Assembly (NCBI GenBank): GCA_049578545.1
Contig: JBAUMF010000019.1
Span: 1-32,984, forward strand
DNA length: 32,984 nucleotides
Reading direction: 5' to 3'
Source of the DNA: DASQBT01 sp049578545
GTDB lineage: Bacteria; Pseudomonadota; Gammaproteobacteria; Burkholderiales; Thiobacillaceae
Positions 16,580-23,640 of the stretch are shown here, one piece after another. Position 1 is the stretch's first letter; each line of letters begins with the position of its first letter. The notes beneath the pieces are model-generated. The model saw nothing but the letters and a program-made list of their open reading frames with translations, was not told the DNA's origin and did not search any database. The position numbers were made by a program, and so were the translations under genes.

Positions 16580-17140
16580 ATGATGAAAAAACCAGACGAC
16601 ATCGCAGAAAAACTTCTGGGCCTACCCTATAAGTCATTGGACGAAATCACCAAGAAGGTTGCCCGTCATGTCGCTGGACGAAAGCACATTGCAAGAAACA
16701 CCGCAAAGCAATTCGCGGCGTAGACAACGCGGGGCCAGCGGGCAGCGGATGCAGTTGCGAGTTTCGGTGGTTCCTGGACATTCATCAGTCTCTTCGCCGC
16801 TGTCCTGGTCATCTGGATCGGCTTGAATGCGTTTCTCCTGCTCACGTACGCCAAGACCTTTGATCCCTATCCTTATATTCTGCTCAATCTGGTTCTTTCG
16901 ATGCTGGCCGCCATTCAGGCGCCCATCATCCTGATGTCGCAGAACAGGCAGGCAGAAAGAGACCGGCTCAATGCGGAGCACGATTATGAAGTCAACCTGA
17001 AGGCCGAACTCGAAATCATGTTGCTGCACAACAAAATGGACTTGTTGCGAGAAGGCCAGTGGGGCGAACTATTGGCTATGCAGAAGGAACAGCTCAAGTT
17101 GCTGGGGGATTTGATAGAGAAGAAAACCGGCGCTGCATGA
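16580..17140 (+). pseudogene. DUF1003 membrane protein gene interrupted by an in-frame TAG
   Basis: Reading from ATG 16580 gives MMKKPDDIAEKLLGLPYKSL, a helical stretch, RHVAGRKHIARNTAKQFAA, then TAG (16721-16723), and the same frame continues as TTRGQRAADAVASFGGSWTF, a membrane helix (ISLFAAVLVIWIGLNAFLLL), FDPYPYILLNLVLSMLAAIQ, APIILMSQNRQAERDRL, NAEHDYEVNLKAELEIMLLH and a stop at 17138-17140. This is the full DUF1003 architecture (two helices, then a conserved QNRQ…DxxxA…DYxxNxxAExEI segment), so the frame is intact except for one codon. There is no frameshift. A single nonsense change, readthrough or a sequence error are all possible; by default it is broken. An in-frame restart would lose the N-terminal 50 residues. 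Confidence 0.85.
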
Positions 17141-17163
17141 GGCCAGGGAAAAATTGTGCCGCA

Positions 17164-17871
17164 CTAACCCAGCATCCGCGCGTAGGCTGCATTGTCGGCG
17201 CCGTAACACCCGCACGAAGCAGCCTCCAGCCCACGGCGGTCGAGAACCGTGATATTCCCGCGGCTATAGCTGATCAGTTTGCGATTTTGCAGCGAAGTGG
17301 CGGCCTTGGTGACGCCGACGCGGCGCACGCCCAGCATATTTGCCAGGAATTCGTGGGTGACATGGAATTCGTCTGAATGCGCACGGTCGCGCGTCATCAG
17401 GAGCCAACGGGCGAGGCGCGCCTCCACCACATGGAAACGGGTGCAGGCCGCTGTTTGCGCAAGCTGGCCCCTCAGCACATAGAGGTAGCGCTTCAGCAGG
17501 CGTTGCAGTGCCGGGCTCAGCCCGAGTTCGCGGCGAAACAGCGCAGCGCCCATGCGCAGTGCCGGGCCTTCGCCCTGCACCACGGCGCGCAACGACGAAA
17601 CATCCACCCCGAGGATGAGCGAGATTCCGAGCATGCCTTCATTGCCGACCAGCCCCACCTCCAGACTGGCGTGCTCATCGATCGGCATGACCAGGGAAAT
17701 GATGCTTTCGGTGGGAAAGTAAACGTGGCGTATGCGGTCGCCGGGTTCAGCCAGCATATCGGCAAAAGCCAGCTCGGCCGGCTTGCAGCCGGCCAGAAAA
17801 CGCTGTCGGTCCTTGCGCGGCAAGGCGGCAAGCAAGCGATTGGCGGGAGGGGCTGACTTGGTGCGTGGCAC
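17164..17871 (-). CDS. Crp/Fnr-family transcription regulator (paralogue A)
   Basis: A 235-residue regulator: an N-terminal cyclic-nucleotide-binding-type beta roll (residues 10-130; RHVYFPTESIISLVMPIDEH, VGLVGNEGMLGISLILG) and a C-terminal winged helix (about 165-220; THEFLANMLGVRRVGVTKAA, SLQNRKLISYSRGNITVLDR). The beta roll lacks an obvious cAMP-binding phosphate cassette, so the ligand is unknown. The recognition helix reads VRRVGVT where paralogue B reads VRREGVT; the Glu that CRP uses for base contact is Val here. I chose GTG 17871 rather than the longest frame (18000) because AGGAG lies 6 bases before it and it gives the usual length. Operator site 8 lies upstream. It is downstream of, and separate from, paralogue B. 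Confidence 0.9.
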   Translation of the reverse strand: MPRTKSAPPANRLLAALPRKDRQRFLAGCKPAELAFADMLAEPGDRIRHVYFPTESIISLVMPIDEHASLEVGLVGNEGMLGISLILGVDVSSLRAVVQGEGPALRMGAALFRRELGLSPALQRLLKRYLYVLRGQLAQTAACTRFHVVEARLARWLLMTRDRAHSDEFHVTHEFLANMLGVRRVGVTKAATSLQNRKLISYSRGNITVLDRRGLEAASCGCYGADNAAYARMLG

Positions 17872-18011
17872 GTGGACTCTCCTGGAATTGGGGAAACCCG
17901 ACGAACGGCACAGGGACAGGCAGCGAGGCAATTCCGATGTCGGATGCGGGTCAGGGGCGAATAGCTTCCCCGGCATGAACAGCTCATATCCTGGAGTCAA
18001 ACCTGGCGATT

Positions 18012-18030
18012 GTCTGGACGGTAGCGCACA
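18012..18030 (-). promoter_or_regulatory. Weaker Crp/Fnr-like operator (site 8), upstream of regulator A
   Basis: Minus strand TGTGCGCTACCGTCCAGAC. The left half is perfect; the right half CGTCCA differs from CGTACA at one base; the GAC tail is kept and points toward regulator A, 140 bp from its GTG. It partly overlaps the hairpin at 18026-18060. If real it suggests autoregulation or cross-regulation. Confidence 0.45.
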
Positions 18031-18060
18031 TAAGCTCGGCTGGTAGGCGAGCTTATGTGC
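18026..18060 (-). terminator. 13-bp hairpin between the two Crp/Fnr genes
   Basis: GCACATAAGCTCG (18026-18038) and CGAGCTTATGTGC (18048-18060) are perfect complements with a 9-base loop, 38 bases downstream of the stop of regulator B. This is a plausible transcript end for that gene, though no T run follows, and one arm overlaps site 8. Confidence 0.6.
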
Positions 18061-18098
18061 AATCCGCTATCGAGTGCGACGTCTCCCGGACAACCGGA

Positions 18099-18842
18099 TT
18101 ACGGTGCGATTGCCCCCGGGAGCAGGCGATCGAACTCCTTCTTGACCACCTGGTAGCACTCGCAGACGCGCGACTCCAGCCCGGGTCGATCCACCACGGT
18201 GATCTTGCCGCGGCTGTAGTGAATCAGGCCGGCTTTCTGCAAATTGCCGGCAGCCTCGGTGACGCCCTCGCGGCGCACCCCGAGCATGTTGGCGATCAGC
18301 TCCTGAGTCATCACCAGATCGTTCGAGCGCAGGCGGTCAAGGCTCAGCAGCAGCCAGCGGCACAGTTGCTGGTCCAGTGAATGATGGCGGTTGCACACCG
18401 CGGTCTGTGCCATCTGGGTCAGCAGCGCCTGCGTGTAGCGCAGCAGCAGATGCTGCATCGGACCGGCGTGGAAAAACTCATCCTTCAGCAAGGACCCCTT
18501 CAGCCGGTAGCCGTGGCCAGCGCTTTGCACGACGGCGCGACTGGTCGTCGTCTCGCCACCCATGAACAGGGAGACGCCGACGACGCCCTCGTTGCCGACG
18601 ATGGCGATCTCGGCCGATGCGCCATCCGCCATGACGTAGAGCAGGGAAACGATGGACGTGGTGGGGAAATAGACGTGGCGCATCTGGCTGCCGGGTTCGT
18701 ACAGCGCTTCGCCGAGCGGCATGGGCACCAGTTCCAGATTGGGCAGGATGCGTGCGTATTCGTCGGCCGGCAGGGCGGCGAGAAGGTGGTTCTGGCGGGG
18801 GGTCATGAGCGGGGGGGTGGCGTCATGAGCGGCGGGAGTCAT
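18099..18842 (-). CDS. Crp/Fnr-family transcription regulator (paralogue B)
   Basis: A 247-residue regulator. N-terminal beta roll (residues 20-130) with LPADEYARILPNLELVPMPL, QMRHVYFPTTSIVSLLYVMA, VGNEGVVGVSLFMGGETTTS; then a long dimerisation helix and the winged helix LVMTQELIANMLGVRREGVT, EAAGNLQKAGLIHYSRGKIT. The recognition helix keeps Arg-Glu at the positions CRP uses to read TGTG. The cAMP cassette residues are not recognisable, so an unknown ligand or none is expected. The start ATG has GGAG 7 bases upstream. A near-identical copy (over 90% in DNA by eye) at 28448-29164 carries a nonsense codon. A weak operator (site 7) lies 140 bp upstream of the ATG. Likely controls the surrounding small envelope genes (inference). 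Confidence 0.93.
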   Translation of the reverse strand: MTPAAHDATPPLMTPRQNHLLAALPADEYARILPNLELVPMPLGEALYEPGSQMRHVYFPTTSIVSLLYVMADGASAEIAIVGNEGVVGVSLFMGGETTTSRAVVQSAGHGYRLKGSLLKDEFFHAGPMQHLLLRYTQALLTQMAQTAVCNRHHSLDQQLCRWLLLSLDRLRSNDLVMTQELIANMLGVRREGVTEAAGNLQKAGLIHYSRGKITVVDRPGLESRVCECYQVVKKEFDRLLPGAIAP

Positions 18843-18982
18843 GAGTGGTCTCCGGATTATTAGGCATCGTCAAACAAACACCCCGACGTGGGGGAAGCGA
18901 ATGCGCGTGGTATTTCAGTTCAATTATACATTTCATCGCCCAGACGAAGTAACAACGGACATACGGCTTCGATTGCCGGCTA

Positions 18983-19001
18983 TGTGCGTTCGCAGACAGA
19001 C
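18983..19001 (+). promoter_or_regulatory. Weak Crp/Fnr-like operator (site 7), between regulator B and the Cys-repeat gene
   Basis: TGTGCGTTCGCAGACAGAC. Left half perfect, right half CAGACA has two mismatches to CGCACA, GAC tail kept, orientation toward the six-cysteine protein gene (166 bp upstream of its GTG). It could also serve the divergent regulator B. The lower match makes this a tentative member. Confidence 0.35.
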
Positions 19002-19167
19002 GGCGAAGGCGGTTCTCCATAGACTTCAATCATTGGAGCCAACCTGCGTGCAATGTCTGCGGCGTGGCAATGCGCAATGGAAACAGCTTACTCCTGGCGA
19101 AGAGAAGTGCTGCCCGGCAAGCTATGCCGCTGCATCACTCGCAACCCCCCTATATCAAGGAACGACA

Positions 19168-19749
19168 GTGAACAAAGTTGACATCACCGCGATCGCACTT
19201 GTGCTCAGCCTTGCATTCAGCACCGGCGCATTGGCGCAGAGCATGTCCAGGCACGACTACAAGGCCGGCAAGCACGAGATCGAGGCCCAGTACAAGTCAG
19301 CCAAGGCGAGCTGCACCTCGTTATCCGGCAATCCGAACGATATCTGCGAGGCCGAGGCCAGGGGCAAGAATAAGGTCGCGATGGCTGAACTCGAAGCCAG
19401 CTACAAGCCCAGCCGGAAGACCCTCTACAGGGTGAGTGTCGCCAAGGCGGAGGCTGACTATGGAGTGGCGAAGGAACAATGCGACCGCAAGGCCGGCAAC
19501 GCGAAGGCTGTGTGCATGAAGGAGGCGAAAGCCATGAAGATTGCCGCCAAGGCTGACGCCAGGGTGCAGATGAAGACCTCGGTCGCGAAGGCCACGACCC
19601 GCCAAGAGTCCGCCGACGCACGCAAGGGTGCCGCGACAGAGAAGCTTGACGCCGAGTATGCGGTAGCGAAGGAAAAGTGCGACGAGATGGCTGGCAGGGC
19701 GAAGGACGTCTGCTTGAAGGACGCAAAGGCGCGCTTCGGCAAGGCGTAA
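19168..19749 (+). CDS. Exported helical protein with three paired-cysteine repeats
   Basis: A 193-residue exported protein. Signal peptide residues 1-23 (DITAIALVLSLAFSTGALAQ). The mature part is a Lys/Ala/Glu-rich helix-forming sequence with three spaced repeats: AKASCTSLSGNPNDICEAEA, AKEQCDRKAGNAKAVCMKEA and AKEKCDEMAGRAKDVCLKDA. Each has two cysteines separated by ten residues (49/60, 105/116, 171/182), suggesting three disulfide-closed helical hairpins in the periplasm. I do not know a characterised homologue; similar proteins occur in betaproteobacteria without assigned function. The start is GTG 19168 with AAGGA 7 bases upstream; the frame is open to 18841 but has no other good start. 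It is followed by an OsmB-like gene on the same strand. Confidence 0.87.
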   Translation: MNKVDITAIALVLSLAFSTGALAQSMSRHDYKAGKHEIEAQYKSAKASCTSLSGNPNDICEAEARGKNKVAMAELEASYKPSRKTLYRVSVAKAEADYGVAKEQCDRKAGNAKAVCMKEAKAMKIAAKADARVQMKTSVAKATTRQESADARKGAATEKLDAEYAVAKEKCDEMAGRAKDVCLKDAKARFGKA

Positions 19750-19761
19750 GCCACACTCGAC

Positions 19762-19778
19762 CCGGTGCCAGGCACCGG
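19762..19778. repeat. 17-bp palindrome between the Cys-repeat gene and the OsmB-like gene
   Basis: CCGGTGCC-A-GGCACCGG: perfect 8-bp arms around one base, 12 bases after the stop. As RNA it could form a six-pair hairpin with a CCAGG loop, a possible weak terminator or a protein-binding site. Confidence 0.5.
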
Positions 19779-19808
19779 CAATACACTATTTTGGAAAGAG
19801 GTAATCCC

Positions 19809-20024
19809 ATGAAAACAAGACAAAGCTTTGCGCTCAGTGCAGTGGCTGCAACAATGCTGCTCGGCCTGGGCGGCTGTGCCGGCATGTCGGCGCAGGACAA
19901 AAACACCGCCGTCGGCTCTGGAGTCGGCGCCGTCGGCGGTGCTGTTCTTACGGACGGCAGCGCGATTGGAACCGTCGGCGGTGCCGCCGTGGGCGGCATC
20001 ATTGGCCACGAAATCAACAAGTAA
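19809..20024 (+). CDS. OsmB-like glycine-zipper lipoprotein
   Basis: A 71-residue lipoprotein. Signal peptide with lipobox LGGC (Cys near residue 23), then a glycine-zipper stretch: AVGSGVGAVGGAVLTDGSAI, then GTVGGAAVGGIIGHEINK. This matches the small OsmB/glycine-zipper-2TM outer-membrane lipoprotein group, often induced by osmotic stress. OsmB proteins are of unknown biochemical role. The ribosome site GAAAGAGG sits 6 bases before ATG. The gene lies 59 bp after the Cys-repeat gene, with a palindrome between them, so it may be separately or co-transcribed. Family call is firm; the symbol osmB is not given because membership rests on the pattern alone. Confidence 0.88.
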   Translation: MKTRQSFALSAVAATMLLGLGGCAGMSAQDKNTAVGSGVGAVGGAVLTDGSAIGTVGGAAVGGIIGHEINK

Positions 20025-20214
20025 CGATTGACGTGCGATGCATTTGGCCTGCCCGCCCGGGGCACTGCGCTCGCGCATTGGCCTGATCTCTTAGCGAGAG
20101 GTTCAACATTCGCCGGGGAGACGTTTATGCATTGCTTCAACCGGGTTCGGATTTTTCAAAACCGCTTCAATTTCGCTGTTCTGCCTTGGAAAACGTATTA
20201 ACCATTCTCCGGGC
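20025..20214. other. Spacer before the SOD remnant
   Basis: About 190 bases with no supported gene; the N-terminal part of the superoxide dismutase might once have lain here but no homologous sequence can be read. Confidence 0.4.
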
Positions 20215-20725
20215 TGGAACTATGCTCAAAACACAATGACAAGGGCTATGTCGATACCGTGAACGGGCTGATTGCCGGCACGGCGCGCGCAGAGCTTTCG
20301 TTGAGAAACGTATCGGCGAGACCGCCCGAAGAACCGACAATGTCGCGATCTTCCACAATGCAGTGCAAGCCCGGAACCATGCCTTTTACTGGCGCAGTCT
20401 GCGAGCCAAAGGTGGCGGCGAGCATCCCGCGGCATTGATGCAACCGATCGAGGCTTCCTCCTGCACGCTGGATGCATGCATGAAGGTGCGGGGGACGGCG
20501 ACGACGATCGAGTTTGGCGGCGGCTGGGTTCGGCTCGTGCGGAAGACGGCAAGTTGAAGGTAGTCAAGACCGATAATGGGGATACGCCCATGACCAAGGG
20601 CAAGGCCACTGCGGGCCGTCGACGTGTGGGAACACGCCTGCTATCTGGATCATCAGAACCGCCGCGCGGACTACCGACACTCTTGGCTAGTCTCTGGCAA
20701 TGCAACAGCTGGCGAAGCATTCATC
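20215..20725 (+). pseudogene. Fe/Mn superoxide dismutase gene, heavily decayed
   Basis: Pieces of an Fe/Mn-type superoxide dismutase appear in order but in different frames: KHNDKGYVDTVNGLIAGT (about 20229), ETARRTDNVAIFHNAVQARNHAFYWRSL around 20315-20400, EDGKLKVVKTDNGDTPMTKG around 20540, and DVWEHACYLDHQNRRADY around 20620-20680. The frames go through at least three changes, so several indels exist. Two metal-site neighbourhoods are recognisable: the NHAFYW block and the DVWEHAYY signature, the latter with Cys for Tyr. The N-terminal metal-ligand block is missing. The gene product would once have removed superoxide in the cytoplasm; it cannot now be translated. Nothing points to a live copy in the window. 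Identification is firm because four collinear SOD blocks are present. Confidence 0.85.
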
Positions 20726-20782
20726 TTCAAGACGACGGCATGGCCAATCAGGCAGGGCGGCGCTGGCCCCAACGCCAAGACT

Positions 20783-21208
20783 TTACTTTTGAGTGCGCTC
20801 CGGCTTCACTGCCTGTTCCTGCGGCAGCATGCCGAGTTCCTGAATTCGCTCAAGGAGTGGCTGTTTTCTCGCATCAAGCGCGGCGCTTCGCGCCAGAAGC
20901 GCGTCGAGTCGAGCATTCATCGCTGTCTCACGCTGGATTGCCCGCCGCTGCGCGGCTGCCACATCCTCATAAAATACGGGATCGGGTGAGCGCCCTTGTA
21001 CCTCAAGTGACGACTGGGCGTTCGCCCTGATCGCCTCTTCCAACATGAGGATCTGATCGAGATCGGCCTTGAGTTCCGAGTTGATGACCGATAGCGAGAT
21101 CTGGAGTTGTTTCATTTCAAGCACACTTCCCTGCTCCTGGGCGAGCACAGATCCGGAAAAGAAGATGCAGAGTGAGGCTGCCAAACAGGCAAGAAATCGA
21201 ATAGACAT
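20783..21208 (-). CDS. Exported coiled-coil protein of unknown function
   Basis: A 141-residue exported protein. Signal peptide MSIRFLACLAASLCIFFSGS, ending VLAQ. The rest is almost wholly helical: heptad-like leucines and charged residues in LEMKQLQISLSVINSELKAD, RETAMNARLDALLARSAALD and LLERIQELGMLPQEQAVKPE, with a short break near residues 72-80 (GRSPDPVFYED). The start codon is well supported by AAGGAG six bases upstream. I recognise no family; a periplasmic coiled-coil that oligomerises or binds another envelope component is inferred. It is transcribed against the neighbouring BON gene, with the divergent control region between. Confidence 0.75.
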   Translation of the reverse strand: MSIRFLACLAASLCIFFSGSVLAQEQGSVLEMKQLQISLSVINSELKADLDQILMLEEAIRANAQSSLEVQGRSPDPVFYEDVAAAQRRAIQRETAMNARLDALLARSAALDARKQPLLERIQELGMLPQEQAVKPERTQK

Positions 21209-21538
21209 GACCTACTCCTTTAATACAGCTAATGAATTACGATACCATGAAGCACGCCAGCACACCGTTCGATACCGCACACAAACGAGACGGAATCATA
21301 AGCCCCGGACGGTGGGCGTGCGCTTCGACAGACCGCCTCATGGAAAGTGGCCCGGCACACCAACTCTGCTGCCAACAGCGCCGGCAATCGCTTCAGGGCC
21401 CGCCGGACCACAGTGCCGGCCGCCGGGCAGGCCCGCGCCAAGCGCCTCCGTGCTGCTCTATGTGTGCTAGCGAACAGACACTTTTTGCGAATAACCGGAT
21501 CATCCGTACTTCTCCACTCACTACACAAAGGACACACC
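21209..21538. other. Divergent control region between the coiled-coil and two-BON genes
   Basis: 330 bases with no gene of merit. The plus-strand half carries operator site 6 (21461-21479), 59 bp (near edge) before the two-BON start. The minus-strand gene has no matching site at the usual distance. Confidence 0.5.
21461..21479 (+). promoter_or_regulatory. Putative Crp/Fnr-like operator (site 6), upstream of two-BON gene
   Basis: TGTGTGCTAGCGAACAGAC; two departures from TGTRCG-N4-CGYACA, with the GAC tail kept. It points toward the two-BON gene. A GATCAT hexamer at 21498-21503 would place the centre near -42. Inferred from the shared pattern. Confidence 0.5.
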
Positions 21539-22126
21539 ATGAATATCAAACTCGCGACAGGCGTCTTCATCATTGGCAGCTTGCTCGCCCCGCTGGCGGC
21601 TCATGCCGAGGATGCAGACGCGGACCGCTCGCACCCCATGACATTCGTCAAGGACTCGGCGATAACCTCCAAAGTCAAGGCGAAGCTGGCCGCGGAAAAG
21701 ATCAAAAGTCTGGTGCATATCAAGGTCGATACCGACAGCGCTGGCATGGTGGTTCTGAGCGGCAAGGTCGGGACCCAGGAAGAAGCAGACAAGGCGGTTT
21801 CGATCGCGCAAGGGACCGAAGGCGTAACGTCGGTCACGAGCCATCTCCGGGTCGTGAAGCATAAAGACGATGCAGACGCGGACCGCTCGCACCCCATGGC
21901 ATTCGTCAAGGACTCGGTGATAACCACCAAAGTCAAGGCCAAGCTGGCGGCGGAAAAGATCAAAAGTCTGGTGCATATCAGGGTCGATACCGACAGCAAG
22001 GGCATGGTTGTTCTGCGCGGCATAGTCAGATCCCAGGAAGAAGCGGACAAGGCGGTTTCGATCGCGCAAGGAACCGAAGGCGTAACGTCGGTCACGAGCA
22101 AATTGCGAATCAAGAAGGATGATTAA
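21539..22126 (+). CDS. Exported protein with two near-identical BON domains
   Basis: A 195-residue periplasmic protein. Signal peptide residues 1-23 (KLATGVFIIGSLLAPLAAHA). Two BON units follow, residues 25-110 and 111-195, each beginning DADADRSHPM and continuing FVKDS(A/V)IT(S/T)KVKAKLA, AEKIKSLVHI(K/R)VDTDS, and QEEADKAVSIAQGTEGVTSV. They differ at only a handful of residues, so one arose from the other by an in-frame 258-base duplication. BON domains (also in OsmY) bind phospholipid and protect the envelope under osmotic stress. The start ATG has AAAGGACA 5 bases upstream; the frame is open to 21347 but has no other convincing start. Operator site 6 lies upstream. See also the single-BON lipoprotein at 2799. 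Confidence 0.93.
   Translation: MNIKLATGVFIIGSLLAPLAAHAEDADADRSHPMTFVKDSAITSKVKAKLAAEKIKSLVHIKVDTDSAGMVVLSGKVGTQEEADKAVSIAQGTEGVTSVTSHLRVVKHKDDADADRSHPMAFVKDSVITTKVKAKLAAEKIKSLVHIRVDTDSKGMVVLRGIVRSQEEADKAVSIAQGTEGVTSVTSKLRIKKDD
21611..22126 (+). repeat. 258-base direct tandem repeat inside the two-BON gene
   Basis: GATGCAGACGCGGACCGCTC begins at 21611 and again at 21869. The copies stay nearly identical to the end of the gene, including CAAAAGTCTGGTGCATATCA and CGATCGCGCAAGG, and both keep the reading frame (258 = 86 codons). Confidence 0.9.
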
Positions 22127-22273
22127 GCTTCTGCTTCAAAGCGGATATCCTGACAGTCCGGATGCCTGCAGGGCAGGGCGTAGCACAAGCCTGCGCGGCC
22201 CGGCTGCGGTTCCAACCGAATCGGGGCCAGGCTCTGCCAATCCAGTCAGCGGCCAACAACCAGGAGATTCAAC

Positions 22274-22714
22274 ATGAAACGTTTTCTTATCGCAGCGGCG
22301 CTAGCCGCTGTCACGGTCCCCCTCCCGGCACTCGCTGCCGACGTTGGCGTCTCGGTCAGCATCGGCCAGCCCGGCTTCTATGGCCGCCTCGACATCGGCG
22401 GCTATCCGCAGCCGCAAGTGATCTACCGACAGCCCATTGCAGTCGAGCGGGTGCCGATGGACCGCCCGCCGATCTATTTGCGCGTTCCCCCGGGCCACGC
22501 CAAACATTGGCGCAAGTACTGCCGCGAATACAACGCCTGTGGCGAGCGGGTCTACTTTGTGCAGGACAACTGGTACAACCACGAGTACGCTCCACATTAC
22601 CGGGAACAGCATCGCGATAACCGGGGTGATGGTCGTGGCGAGCACAGGGATGATCATCGCGGAGGCCAGAACGACCACCGTGGCGACGACCGCAACCGTG
22701 GCCATGATCGTTAA
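22274..22714 (+). CDS. Exported protein with a WYNxEYxPxY core and a His/Asp/Arg-rich tail (module gene A)
   Basis: A 146-residue exported protein. Signal peptide MKRFLIAAALAAVTVPLPAL, ending AAD. The core reads VSVSIGQPGFYGRLDIGGYP, QPQVIYRQPIAVERVPMD, PPIYLRVPPGHAKHWRKYC, then REYNACGERVYFVQDNWYNH, a set common in uncharacterised betaproteobacterial secreted proteins. From about residue 115 it is a low-complexity tail of His, Asp, Arg and Gly (RGEHRDDHRGGQNDHRGDD), which may bind metal or water. The ribosome site is GGAG 8 bases before ATG. The next gene on the same strand encodes a lipoprotein (module gene B). A decayed copy of both lies at 23270-24088. Function unknown; the family is recognised only by pattern. 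Confidence 0.8.
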   Translation: MKRFLIAAALAAVTVPLPALAADVGVSVSIGQPGFYGRLDIGGYPQPQVIYRQPIAVERVPMDRPPIYLRVPPGHAKHWRKYCREYNACGERVYFVQDNWYNHEYAPHYREQHRDNRGDGRGEHRDDHRGGQNDHRGDDRNRGHDR

Positions 22715-22738
22715 GGCACAGACGTGACAAAGGTCCCC

Positions 22739-22772
22739 GCTCATACCTCCGCAATGTCGCGGAGGTATGAGC
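22739..22772 (+). terminator. 14-bp hairpin terminator after module gene A
   Basis: GCTCATACCTCCGC (22739-22752) and GCGGAGGTATGAGC (22759-22772) are perfect complements around loop AATGTC, 24 bases after the stop. No T run follows. It is the longest perfect hairpin in the window. Confidence 0.75.
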
Positions 22773-22959
22773 GCCAGCAGTCGAAGGGCAGTTCAGGGTC
22801 AGCAAAGATCCGTGGCTGATCGCGAGAATGGAACCTATGGCTTTCTGCCCCCAATTACTGAAACTTGAATTTTCGTTGCAGGATCCGCGCCAGTAGATTC
22901 TTCTGGTTTATGGATTCAAAAAATGTAGTAGATGAATTGTCTTAATGAAAGGATGGATC

Positions 22960-23184
22960 ATGAAAAAACTATTGGTAGTTTTAAGCTTAACCATGATTGG
23001 ATTGAGTGGTTGTTTACTTCCGCCTGGCAGAGGCCATGATGATGGCTCTCAGGGGGGACGCGATCATCGCGATCAGGGTAATGATCAACGAGATCACAGG
23101 GGCCATGATGGTGGTCAGGGTGGAGGTTACGGTGGTCAGGGTGGTCAGGGTGGAGGATATGGTGGTCAGGGTGGGTATCATTGA
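22960..23184 (+). CDS. Lipoprotein with Gly/Gln/Asp-rich repeat tail (module gene B)
   Basis: A 74-residue lipoprotein. Signal MKKLLVVLSLTMIGLSG, lipobox LSGC, then LLPPGRGHDDGSQGGRDHRD and a tail built of GGQGGGYGGQGGQ units ending YGGQGGYH. The charged part (DHRDQGNDQRDHRGHDGG) resembles the tail of module gene A. Start ATG 22960 was chosen because AAAGGATGG lies just before it; an ATG five codons upstream begins in the ribosome site. Gly-rich lipoproteins of this kind could sit on the outer membrane, but their role is unknown. A second copy, disrupted by two frameshifts, is at 23897-24088. Confidence 0.82.
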   Translation: MKKLLVVLSLTMIGLSGCLLPPGRGHDDGSQGGRDHRDQGNDQRDHRGHDGGQGGGYGGQGGQGGGYGGQGGYH

Positions 23185-23269
23185 GTAGCGCCAGAGAGTG
23201 ACCTGAGTCGGCAGTTTGTAGCCCATCAGTCTGTGGGTCCAGTAGTTTTGCAACAGAAAGGACTCACAG

Positions 23270-23640
23270 ATGAAGAAGCGCTTTGCCGAAGAACTGATTG
23301 GGCGGATTGTCCGGGAGGCTGTAAGCAGCGACTGTAGCCGCTGCCACCGCCGCGACTGCGGCACTTGCTGCCGACCTTGTCGTTTCGCTTAGCCTCGGCC
23401 AACCCGGCTCCTATGGCCGCATCGACATCGGTGACTATCCGCCGCCGCAAGTGATTTATCGTAAGCCAATAGCTATCGGGCGGGTTTATCTTGTGTAGGA
23501 CAACCGGTACAACAGCATGCGCCCCGCATTACCAGGAACAGCTTCGCGATTACCAGGGTGACGGTCGTGGCGAGCACAGGGATGATCATCGCGGAGGCCA
23601 GAACGACCACCGTGGCGACGATCGCGGCCATGGTCGTTAA
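23270..23640 (+). pseudogene. Decayed second copy of module gene A
   Basis: ATG 23270 has AAAGGACT upstream, but the frame soon ends. Another frame reads AATAALAADLVVSLSLGQPG, SYGRIDIGDYPPPQVIYRKP and GRVYLV, then a TAG where gene A has CAG (VYFVQDN becomes VYLV stop DN). The PPIYLRVPPGHAKHW…CGE segment is deleted. The tail (about 23564-23640) is almost base-for-base that of gene A, including GAGCACAGGGATGATCATCG. The copy thus holds a signal-peptide frameshift, a deletion of about 100 bases, a nonsense codon and a further frame change. It is plainly not translated. Confidence 0.85.

Noticed and set aside
16721..16723. Programmed readthrough or pyrrolysine at the DUF1003 amber codon
   Set aside because: No pyrrolysine machinery is in the window and no recoding signal is visible; a simple nonsense mutation or sequence error is more likely.
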